Source: an uncultured Prevotella sp. (GTDB lineage: Bacteria; Bacteroidota; Bacteroidia; Bacteroidales; Bacteroidaceae). From it: a DNA stretch of 64,000 nt. Below are positions 32,285 to 40,396 of this stretch, piece by piece; within the stretch, counting starts at the first letter, position 1; every line of letters starts with the position of its first letter. Below the pieces are notes generated by a model. It was not told the origin of the DNA, ran no database searches, and worked only from the letters and a program-made list of their open reading frames with translations. The stretch covers positions 28,850 to 92,849 of the forward strand of contig CAMVJQ010000003.1 in the NCBI GenBank assembly GCA_947167845.1, written 5' to 3'. Made by a program: the position numbers and the translations under genes.

Positions 32285-32662
32285 TTAATTATTGTCAAGT
32301 TTGTCTGTTAGTGACTTTCGAAGGCCTGACATGATGCGACCTATTTCTGTTGCACTGTTCTCAATTTGTGTCAGATCCTCTTGGGTGATGTATCCGAGTG
32401 ATTCGGCAATGTCCATTTGGCAAGTAACTTCTGTAAGAGAGGCATATGATATTTCCAGGAAATGAATTCTCTCCTTGATAGCCATACGCCCCATTCCTTC
32501 TGCTATGTTTGATGGGATGGATATCACTGCTCGCCTGAGTTGGTCGGATAAGGCATATTGCTCATATGCGGGAAATTTACGTAACAGGTAGTAAACCTGC
32601 TTCGTGAATTCTTTAGCCTTTTTGTATGCTTCAACTTTCTTGTAAAAAAAATCGTTAGCCAT
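32285..32662 (-). CDS. four helix bundle protein (S23/IVP family)
   Basis: Small helical protein with ISIPSNIAEGMGR and FLEISYASLTEV typical of the family. Confidence 0.88.
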   Translation of the reverse strand: MANDFFYKKVEAYKKAKEFTKQVYYLLRKFPAYEQYALSDQLRRAVISIPSNIAEGMGRMAIKERIHFLEISYASLTEVTCQMDIAESLGYITQEDLTQIENSATEIGRIMSGLRKSLTDKLDNN

Positions 32663-32699
32663 ATATAATCATTTTTTAAACTCTCCTCTCTCCTTACCT

Positions 32700-33803
32700 T
32701 CATAACATATCTCTCTCCTCTCTCCTCTCTCCTCTCTCCTCTATAAAGAATCCTCTCTCAGTCCTCCTCGTAAATGCCAATGCTCCCCACGCCCAAATGC
32801 CGAGGACGACAACCAGCATCGTCTGTACGGTGTGTACGATGAGCACGAACCAGAGGGCCTGCTCGTCGGCCACGCCGTATAGCACGAGCATCGTCTTGAT
32901 GGCAAAATGCCAGGAGCCGGCACCATTGGGAGTCGGCACGATGACGGCAAAGTTGGCCACCACAAAGGATACCAGGGCACAGCCGATGCCGAGATGCTCC
33001 GTGAAGTCGAAGCAGAAGAAAGTGAGGTAGTAATGCAGGAAGTACATCACCCAGATGCCGATGGAGAAGAAGAGGTAGAGTGGCAGGTTCTTGACACCCT
33101 TCAGCGAGAGGACGCCTTCCCAGATGCCGTTCAGTGTCATCTTCACCTTATTATATATAGAGAAGTTCTTCAGCAGCACGTGCAGCAGTATGAGCACGGC
33201 AATGCCGCAGACACCCGTCACGAGCCAGCCTGTCAGGGAAAAACCGCTCAGGATGCGGTCTACTGATGTCCCCGTTTTCTGGAAGAAGGTGCCGAAGGTG
33301 CTCATCTCCAGCAGCAGGATGAGACCTGAGTAGAGCATGATGATCAGGGTATCGACGGCCCGCTCTGTGACCACAGTGCCCAGGGCTTTGCTGAAGGAGA
33401 TGCCTTCATAGCGTTTCAGCACGGCGCAGCGGGAGAACTCGCCGATGCGCGGTATGACCAGACTTGCAGCATAACTGATGAAGATGCTGTAGATGCAGAC
33501 GGAGGAGCGTATCCTCTCGGTGCTATTCTCGCACCCCCGCGCCTCCGCACCTCCGCCCCCCCGGCTGTCTGCCTCCGAGACTATCGGCTTCAGCGTCTGC
33601 TGCCATCGCCAGCCCCGGAACATCTGTGCCAGGATGCCGAAGGGGAATGAGAGTAGCATCCAGGTCCAGTCCATCTCGTCGGTGAGTACGTGGCGGATGC
33701 TGCCGAAGTCCTCACCCCGGTACATCCACCATAGAATAGCACCGCCCAGGATGATGGGCAGCGCTATCTTGATGATGTTTCCGATGATGCTCTTTGGTTC
33801 CAA
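32700..33803 (-). CDS. UPF0104/lysylphosphatidylglycerol synthase TM-domain-like membrane protein
   Basis: Multiple TM helices; SYAASLVIPRIGEFSRCAVLKRYEGISFSKALGTVVTERAVDTL; VPTPNGAGSWHFAIKTMLVLYG. Confidence 0.88.
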   Translation of the reverse strand: MEPKSIIGNIIKIALPIILGGAILWWMYRGEDFGSIRHVLTDEMDWTWMLLSFPFGILAQMFRGWRWQQTLKPIVSEADSRGGGGAEARGCENSTERIRSSVCIYSIFISYAASLVIPRIGEFSRCAVLKRYEGISFSKALGTVVTERAVDTLIIMLYSGLILLLEMSTFGTFFQKTGTSVDRILSGFSLTGWLVTGVCGIAVLILLHVLLKNFSIYNKVKMTLNGIWEGVLSLKGVKNLPLYLFFSIGIWVMYFLHYYLTFFCFDFTEHLGIGCALVSFVVANFAVIVPTPNGAGSWHFAIKTMLVLYGVADEQALWFVLIVHTVQTMLVVVLGIWAWGALAFTRRTERGFFIEERGERREERDML

Positions 33804-33812
33804 TGTCTTTGT

Positions 33813-34709
33813 CTATTGCATGATGGGAAGCGTGAATACGGTTCCGTCCTTCATGGCGATGATGAGTGTCTTGCCGTCTTCTGAGGCGACGACACTGAAG
33901 AAGATGTCTGCTCTTCCGTCCTCGCCGTCCTTTCCGTCCTTTCCGTCTTCACCGTTCTTTCCGTCCTTGCCGTCTTTGCCGTTGGCCGGTATGCCTGTAG
34001 TGACCCAGGTGACGCCGTTGTCGGTAGAGATCTCCCAGGTTCCGTCGGTCTCACTGATGCGCACTCTGGGGATGGGCAGCGACAGGTTGGTGTCGTCTTG
34101 GCCGTCTTTTCCGTCGTGGCCGTTCTTGCCGTCCACGCCGTCGGTGCCGTTCCGTCCGTCCTTGCCGTTCTTGCCGTCCTTACCGTCGACGCCGTCTTTG
34201 CCGTCTTTGCCGTCTTTTCCGTCCTTACCGTCGACACCGTCCTTACCGTCTTTGCCATCCTTTCCGTCCTTTCCGTCGATGGCTGAGGCGCGCATCTTCT
34301 GACCGTCATCGGTGATGATCCATTCGCCGTTGATCGTCCAGTACCAGATGCCGTCTTCGTCCTGTCTGACTCCGATCTGAAGGTCTGCTTCCGCTCCGTC
34401 CTTTCCGTCGGTGCCGTCCTGGCCGACATGGCCGTGCCGGAGGGTTCGCGAAGTGCCGTCGTTGAATTTGATGGTGTAGGAGCCGTTCTGGTTTTTCGTG
34501 ATGTCTGTCACGTACCCGTTTGCCTCGTATTGGTGCAGGAGTATGCTCAACGTCTCTATGTCATTATTGATGAGCAGCACCTTCTCTTCCAGGATCTCTA
34601 CTCTGATCCCGAGTCCCCGCAGGTCGTCGCCGTATTTGTCGTTGCATGCCCCGAGAAACAGGAGCGACATCACGCCGACGGTCCATTGTCTGATTGATAT
34701 GTGTCTCAT
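33813..34709 (-). CDS. collagen-like repeat lipoprotein with DUF4988-like N-terminus
   Basis: Lipobox LGAC; coiled-coil VEILEEKVLLINNDIETLSILL; GKDGKDGKDG repeats. Confidence 0.8.
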   Translation of the reverse strand: MRHISIRQWTVGVMSLLFLGACNDKYGDDLRGLGIRVEILEEKVLLINNDIETLSILLHQYEANGYVTDITKNQNGSYTIKFNDGTSRTLRHGHVGQDGTDGKDGAEADLQIGVRQDEDGIWYWTINGEWIITDDGQKMRASAIDGKDGKDGKDGKDGVDGKDGKDGKDGKDGVDGKDGKNGKDGRNGTDGVDGKNGHDGKDGQDDTNLSLPIPRVRISETDGTWEISTDNGVTWVTTGIPANGKDGKDGKNGEDGKDGKDGEDGRADIFFSVVASEDGKTLIIAMKDGTVFTLPIMQ

Positions 34710-34721
34710 AAGCCGATGCTG

Positions 34722-35576
34722 TTAATTTGTCTGTAGGGGTACGCGGAAAGTGCCAGCCGAAGTGATGAACTCCACATAGCCTTCGTTCCAGTGTGTGATC
34801 ACTTTCACGATGGCGTTGGCATCCTTGCCGTTCTTTCCGTCCTTGCCGTCCTTGCCGTTCTCTCCGTCCTTGCCGTCCTTGCCGTCCTTGCCTGTGGCGG
34901 ACGTGCCTGTGGAGATCCATGACACGCCGTTGTCGACGGAGATTTCCCAGATGCCAGTCTCCGGATTGATTCGTATCTTGGGAGATACGGCCACGCCGTC
35001 CTTGCCGTCTTTGCCGTCGATGCCGTCCTTGCCGTCTTTGCCGTCGATGCCGTCCTTGCCGTCGACACCGTCCTTGCCGTCGACGCCGTCCTTTCCGTCG
35101 ACACCATCCTTGCCGTCCTTGCCGTCGACGCCGTCTTTACCGTCCTTGCCGTCCTTGCCGTCCTTGCCGTCTTTGCCGTTGGCAGCGATGGGCTGTCCGT
35201 TTGGCCCCATCAGCCATTCTCCGTTGATGACCCAGTAGTAGAGCCCGTCCTCGCCCTGCTTGATGGAGATGTCAGGCACCTGTGCGTCCAGTCCGTCGCG
35301 GCCGTCCGCTCCGTCTATTCCGTCCTGGATGACGATGGAGCCGTAGTTCTTGAACGTGACGATATATCCCAGGCTGTTCTCTGTGACGTTGGTGATGTAG
35401 TCGCCGTTCTCGAGGGCGGCGGCGAGCGTCTGCAGGGCCTCAAGGTCGGTGGTCGTCTTCTTCACCAGATTCTCCAAAACTGTCACCCGGTAGTCGAGTG
35501 CGTCTATTTCGTCCTGATAGTCTGTGCATGCTGCCGTCAGAATGAGGAGGGCAAGCATCGAAATGTATTTTCTCAT
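34722..35576 (-). CDS. collagen-like repeat lipoprotein, paralogous to the downstream gene
   Basis: Lipobox LTAAC; long GKDGKDGVDGKDG tract; YYWVINGEWLMGPNGQPI segment shared with its neighbour. Confidence 0.8.
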   Translation of the reverse strand: MRKYISMLALLILTAACTDYQDEIDALDYRVTVLENLVKKTTTDLEALQTLAAALENGDYITNVTENSLGYIVTFKNYGSIVIQDGIDGADGRDGLDAQVPDISIKQGEDGLYYWVINGEWLMGPNGQPIAANGKDGKDGKDGKDGKDGVDGKDGKDGVDGKDGVDGKDGVDGKDGIDGKDGKDGIDGKDGKDGVAVSPKIRINPETGIWEISVDNGVSWISTGTSATGKDGKDGKDGENGKDGKDGKNGKDANAIVKVITHWNEGYVEFITSAGTFRVPLQTN

Positions 35577-35666
35577 ATCCTTATTTAATTATTAGTATTT
35601 CCTTATTGTTATCGTTAAGAAATCTCGCGCCTCCGTACCTTCGTACCCCTGCGCCCCCGAATATTT

Positions 35667-36809
35667 TCAATATTCAAATGGCTGCGGAACGGGGTTGTCC
35701 GGGTCGTAGACGAAGCAGATGCATACACGGTTGTCGGCCGGGATGTCGAACGGCTGCACCTTGTCGCCCTTGGCGAACCTGCGGATGCGCCACTCCTGGA
35801 TGCCCTCGTCCTGCAGGTATTGCGACACCACCTGGGCTCGCTCTCTCGAGAGTCGCATGTTGATCTCCGGTGTGCCTGTCTCCTTGTCGGCATAGCCCGA
35901 CAGGCGGATGAATGCCCTGGGGTGTTCACGCAGGAATCTCAGCAGACTGGTCAACTTCGGTATCTGGCTGGAGCGGATGGTGCTCTGGTTGATGAGGAAG
36001 TAGATGTTCACGTTGAAGGAGATCTTCTCGATGGGCACGTCTATGAACACCGTGTCGGGTACGGTTACCAGTTGCGGCTGCAGTTCCTCGTAGATCTGCT
36101 CCGTCCGTCCATGGTCCTTGCCGATGGTGAACTTGATGCCTACCAGTGCGTTGAAGTGCCAGTCGCGGTTGTCCTTCTTGCCCAGTTTCGAGTTGAAGTG
36201 GTCGGGCAGCATGTTGGCATTCACCTCCGCTCCCAGGGCGATATTGTCGCTGATGCGGAAGTCGGCTCCCACGCCGGCTCTGACCACCGGGTTCCAGCGG
36301 TGCCCGTACCAGAGTTTCTGGAAGTCTATGCCGAAGCGCTTGTCGGCCTCTTCCGCGTCGTCATTGTTGAATGAGTAGGCCACGCCCAGTCCTGCGAAGG
36401 CATAGACGTTGGCAAATCTTTCGGGCTTCCACCCGCCGATGAGCGACGTCAGGTTCAGCATCGCGTCGAGTGAGGGCTGGATGAAGTTCCAACTGTATCT
36501 GGCCAGCGGGTAGGAATACTGGTTTCTGGCCTGCCAGCCGCTGACGGCGAGCCGGGTGGACAGGAAGTGGTTGTACTGGTATCCCACCGACAGTTGGAGG
36601 GCCGGTGAGATGAGATTGGTAAACTTTGCCTCGCCCACATCATAGGCAGCGCCGCCCTGGATGGTCGCAAACCAGTGCGGGACGAAGAAGTCTGTACCGT
36701 TCGAGAGGATGCGGCGCCCCTGGGTATAGTCCTCCTGTGCCTTGACGACACTACATATACCTAACAGCAGGCTCAGCAAAATAAGGGTTCTTCTCATGTG
36801 ATGATTCAT
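35667..36809 (-). CDS. OmpA-family outer membrane protein
   Basis: Signal peptide, N-terminal barrel-like region, C-terminal OmpA-like domain IRLSGYADKETGTPEINMRLSRERAQVVSQYLQDEGI. Confidence 0.88.
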   Translation of the reverse strand: MNHHMRRTLILLSLLLGICSVVKAQEDYTQGRRILSNGTDFFVPHWFATIQGGAAYDVGEAKFTNLISPALQLSVGYQYNHFLSTRLAVSGWQARNQYSYPLARYSWNFIQPSLDAMLNLTSLIGGWKPERFANVYAFAGLGVAYSFNNDDAEEADKRFGIDFQKLWYGHRWNPVVRAGVGADFRISDNIALGAEVNANMLPDHFNSKLGKKDNRDWHFNALVGIKFTIGKDHGRTEQIYEELQPQLVTVPDTVFIDVPIEKISFNVNIYFLINQSTIRSSQIPKLTSLLRFLREHPRAFIRLSGYADKETGTPEINMRLSRERAQVVSQYLQDEGIQEWRIRRFAKGDKVQPFDIPADNRVCICFVYDPDNPVPQPFEY

Positions 36810-37007
36810 TTGTTTTTATGTTTCCTTTGTGCAAAGATACAAAAAAGAATTGATTCTGATGAAAAAAATCCTTTTTTTTTGCAAGAAAAAAGTCAAAAAA
36901 ACGTCTGTGCCCGCAAACAGAGCGACGGCAGTTTGCCACAGGCTGTTTCTGTCGGGCGTAACGGTTGCGTAAACGCAGTCTGCATCGCGTAATTTGTCTC
37001 AAATAAA

Positions 37008-37039
37008 TTTGGTGTTTCGCCCGCTTATTTGTATCTTTG
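37008..37039 (+). promoter_or_regulatory. Bacteroidota-type promoter upstream of rsmA
   Basis: TTTG (37008-37011), 20 nt, TATCTTTG (37032-37039). Confidence 0.7.
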
Positions 37040-37044
37040 CCCCC

Positions 37045-37875
37045 ATGAAACAAGTGAGACCCAAGAAGAATCTCGGTCAGCACTTCCTGATCGATCTCGG
37101 TATTGCCAAGCGTATTGCTGATACGGTCGACGAGCCGTTCGGCAGTCTTCCCGTGCTGGAGGTGGGGCCCGGCATGGGCGTGATGACACAGTATCTCGTC
37201 GAGAAACCCCGTCCGCTGAAGGTGGTCGAGATCGACCGCGAGTCGGTGGCCTATCTGAAGCAGACGTTGTTTCGGGAGGCTCGCACCCCCGCACCCCCGC
37301 ACCCCCGTACCCCCGCATCCCCGATCATCGAGGGCGACTTCCTCCGCATGGATCTCCATGAGGTGTTCGGCGGAGAGCAGTTTGTGCTCACGGGCAACTA
37401 TCCCTACGACATCTCCTCACAGATATTCTTCAAGATGCTCGACAACAAGGACCTTATACCCTGTTGTACGGGCATGATTCAGCGTGAGGTGGCCCTGCGG
37501 ATGGCTTCGCAGCCGGGCAACAAGCAGTATGGCATCCTCTCCGTGCTGATTCAGGCCTGGTACGACGTGGAGTATCTCTTCACCGTCGAACCAGGAGTTT
37601 TCAATCCGCCTCCCAAGGTGCAGAGCGCCGTCATCCGCATGACGCGTAATGACGTCACCGACCTCGGTTGCGACGAACTGCTCTTCCGTCGTGTCGTGAA
37701 GACTGTCTTCAACCAGCGCCGCAAGATGCTCCGCGTCTCCCTCCGCCAGATATTCAATGGTGACCATCCCGCCTCTCCCGGCTTCTTCGAAAGCCCGATG
37801 ATGACGCTCCGCCCCGAGCAACTCTCCATCCCCCAGTTCGTGGAACTGACCAATCTCGTGGCGGCGGAATTGTGA
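37045..37875 (+). CDS. rsmA: 16S rRNA (adenine(1518)-N(6)/adenine(1519)-N(6))-dimethyltransferase
   Basis: MKQVRPKKNLGQHFLID, LEVGPGMGVMTQYL, NYPYDISSQIFFKML. Confidence 0.95.
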   Translation: MKQVRPKKNLGQHFLIDLGIAKRIADTVDEPFGSLPVLEVGPGMGVMTQYLVEKPRPLKVVEIDRESVAYLKQTLFREARTPAPPHPRTPASPIIEGDFLRMDLHEVFGGEQFVLTGNYPYDISSQIFFKMLDNKDLIPCCTGMIQREVALRMASQPGNKQYGILSVLIQAWYDVEYLFTVEPGVFNPPPKVQSAVIRMTRNDVTDLGCDELLFRRVVKTVFNQRRKMLRVSLRQIFNGDHPASPGFFESPMMTLRPEQLSIPQFVELTNLVAAEL

Positions 37876-37880
37876 GCACG

Positions 37881-37945
37881 CATAACACAGGGACGGCTCT
37901 TTTGTTAGTGCATTCCGCTAACAAAAGAGCCGTCCCTGTGTTATG
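37881..37945. repeat. 28-bp perfect inverted repeat with GGGACGGCTCT core, between convergent genes
   Basis: CATAACACAGGGACGGCTCTTTTGTTAG (37881-37908), 9-nt loop, exact reverse complement at 37918-37945. Confidence 0.95.
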
Positions 37946-37947
37946 AG

Positions 37948-40347
37948 TTATCGGCGGATGAGTGTCGAGCCGAGTTTGCCGAGTTGTAGGGCATAGACAC
38001 CCTTCTGCAAGCCTGACAGACTGATAGCGCCGCTCTGTACGGTGGTCTCGCTCACGAGCACGCCCTGCAGGTTGTAGAGCGATGCCGGCGTTCCGTCCGC
38101 AGCACCGTCGGCCCATAGCAGGTCGCCCTCCACACGGAAGGTGATGCCTTCGGGCTGGTTCTTGCTCAGCCCCTTGATGGCGGTGTCGATTCCGAGCACG
38201 TAGAGCAGGCCCTTGTAGGCATTGATCTTTCCTGCACCGAAGCGCTCCGGCTTGGCCTTGGTGTACTCATCGGTGTCGCAACTGTGATTGATGATGTCCT
38301 TGATGTCCTTACAGGTGAGCCGCTTGTTGGGATCCTTGTCCATCGCTGCCTGCATCCAGAGGGCCACGATGCCTGCAGCCGCCGGTGTGGCCATCGAGGT
38401 GCCGCTGGCGCAGCCCCAGTCATAATAGCGCTCCCTTGTCTGTCCTTCAAACTGGTTGGTAAAGCCCTTTTCGCCGTATACTGAATACTGCTGGCTTTCA
38501 TCCTTCACGAAACTGTTCAGGGCCGAATACACCACTGCGCCTGGTGTACAGGCCTGAGGGTGCTGATGCCCGGCGCGGTCGGTGCCCCAACTTGAGAAAT
38601 AGGCGATGTCGTTCAGAGGAAAATACGGGTCGGTTTCTGCTTCCTTATTGACTATCTTCTTCACGTTGTTGGCATTCCATGCGCCTACAGATACACACTC
38701 GCCCGAGGTGTTCCAGTCGCCCATACTCACTTCGTTTGTGCCCGTTTCGTAGATGCCTCTATTCAGGTATTCCATGCCGTCCATCCACGATACCACCTCA
38801 GTGTCTTCCTCTGGGATGACGTGCAAGGTCAGTATGTAGAGCGGTCTTTTTCTCGGGTCGTTCTTGTCAATCACCATCTGGGTTGCCCCCTCCAATTGCA
38901 AGAAGGTGTACTTGAAGGTCTTGTCGCTCTCCGCGCTCTCCAGTGCCGTTCCCTGACTGGTAGTGAAGGCTCCAAATGCGTAGGAGATGTAGTTCGATAG
39001 TTTATCCAGCACGGGCAGCCATTTCTGGTCGATGGTGTTCAGGCTGGCCTTTACCCTCGGATTCTGTCCTTTGGGGTCGATGAATAATGGTATGGTGTCG
39101 ACCGTCAGGCTACCCGTGTTCAGCGTGTAGGGTATGCTGTATATCTCCTCGCCAGTGCTTACTTCCATGATGCCTACCCTTACCTTCAGCGGCTTCACGG
39201 TCTTGAAGTGGTAGAAACCCCTGAGTTCCCCTGTTTTTGGATTGATGGCCAGATTCAGCGAGTCGCCGGCCTTGATGGTCCTGTTGATGTAGATGTTGTC
39301 ACTACCCTCGTTGCTGGCGCAGAGCATTATCACGTTGCCTTCCTTGCAGAATTCTCCCACGAGTTGTGCCCCGGGGCTTGTGCCGTTATGCCAGCCATAG
39401 TGGCTGTTCTGGCTCCAACTTACCACGAGCGGTTTGTTTTGTTTCTTGGCATAATCTGCCATATAGGCGAGATAATAACTAGTATATACGAATTCGCCGT
39501 TAGGTATTGTTTCCAATTGCTTCTCAATGCTTGGGTCCATCTGCTCTTCGCAGAGTATCAGTTCGGCTTCGGGAGCCATGCCGCCCAGGGGCTTGCCCGC
39601 CAGACCCTTTAGGTCTTCTATCCTTCTGCCCGCAGCGATGGCGGCGCAGTGCGTGCCGTGCGAGTCGTCTGTTTCCGATTTCACCTTGGTGGTGTCGAGT
39701 ATCACCTTCGGGTCGCTCACGATGCCGGGACCGAGTTCAAGGGGAAGGATCTGGCCGGTCTTTCTGTCCAGGGCTTCTACCGTGACCTTCTCTGAAGGCA
39801 GTTTCAGGTTGCCGCCCATATATGCGGCCTTGATGCGCAGGTTGTTGTCTTTGTCCTTAAACGCGGGGTGGGTGAAGTCGAAGCCTTGGTCTATCAGTCC
39901 GATAATCACGCCCTTTCCCGTATAGGCCTGCGGCAGCCCGGCTCCCGTACCGGTCTGCACCTCTTCGGCCTGCGTCACCTTGCGGGTGATGTCGGTCTTG
40001 TTCTCTGCCTTCTGGCCCACGTCGATGAGCAGCACGCCCTCGGTCTGGGCCATCGCGTCGAGTTGGTCGGCAGGGATGGTTACAATCAGGTTGCGCCCGA
40101 AGACGTTCTTCACGTCTGCACCCAGTGCCTTCAGTTTCTCGCCTACGGTAAGCGGGCTGGCTGCCGCCTTGCAGGTCACCACGAAGGGGCCTGCCTGGGG
40201 CACCTCTTGCCCGGCGGCGCGCGTCCTGGCCACCTTTTTTTGATACTGGCTCTTATAGGCACCTGCCTGAGCCGAGAACTCACCCTGAGCATGAGCCGAT
40301 ATGGCTGCCAGCAGGGCGCATGAAAGTAGTAGTTTTCTCATAATCAA
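37948..40347 (-). CDS. secreted S8 family (subtilisin-like) serine peptidase, possible T9SS-type C-terminal sorting tail
   Basis: GLIDQGFDFTHPAF, DDSHGTHCAAIAAGR, GCASGTSMATPAAAGIVALWMQ; C-terminal LYNLQGVLVSETTVQSGAISLSGLQKGVYALQLG. Confidence 0.88.
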   Translation of the reverse strand: MIMRKLLLSCALLAAISAHAQGEFSAQAGAYKSQYQKKVARTRAAGQEVPQAGPFVVTCKAAASPLTVGEKLKALGADVKNVFGRNLIVTIPADQLDAMAQTEGVLLIDVGQKAENKTDITRKVTQAEEVQTGTGAGLPQAYTGKGVIIGLIDQGFDFTHPAFKDKDNNLRIKAAYMGGNLKLPSEKVTVEALDRKTGQILPLELGPGIVSDPKVILDTTKVKSETDDSHGTHCAAIAAGRRIEDLKGLAGKPLGGMAPEAELILCEEQMDPSIEKQLETIPNGEFVYTSYYLAYMADYAKKQNKPLVVSWSQNSHYGWHNGTSPGAQLVGEFCKEGNVIMLCASNEGSDNIYINRTIKAGDSLNLAINPKTGELRGFYHFKTVKPLKVRVGIMEVSTGEEIYSIPYTLNTGSLTVDTIPLFIDPKGQNPRVKASLNTIDQKWLPVLDKLSNYISYAFGAFTTSQGTALESAESDKTFKYTFLQLEGATQMVIDKNDPRKRPLYILTLHVIPEEDTEVVSWMDGMEYLNRGIYETGTNEVSMGDWNTSGECVSVGAWNANNVKKIVNKEAETDPYFPLNDIAYFSSWGTDRAGHQHPQACTPGAVVYSALNSFVKDESQQYSVYGEKGFTNQFEGQTRERYYDWGCASGTSMATPAAAGIVALWMQAAMDKDPNKRLTCKDIKDIINHSCDTDEYTKAKPERFGAGKINAYKGLLYVLGIDTAIKGLSKNQPEGITFRVEGDLLWADGAADGTPASLYNLQGVLVSETTVQSGAISLSGLQKGVYALQLGKLGSTLIRR

Positions 40348-40396
40348 AAATAGTTTCTTGCGTATTATATTATATATGTGATTAAACCTTCTGTAG

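Noticed and set aside
33493-35238. Pro/Ser-rich plus-strand ORFs (FPSLPSTPSLPS repeats)
   Set aside because: Antisense translation of the GKDG collagen-like repeats
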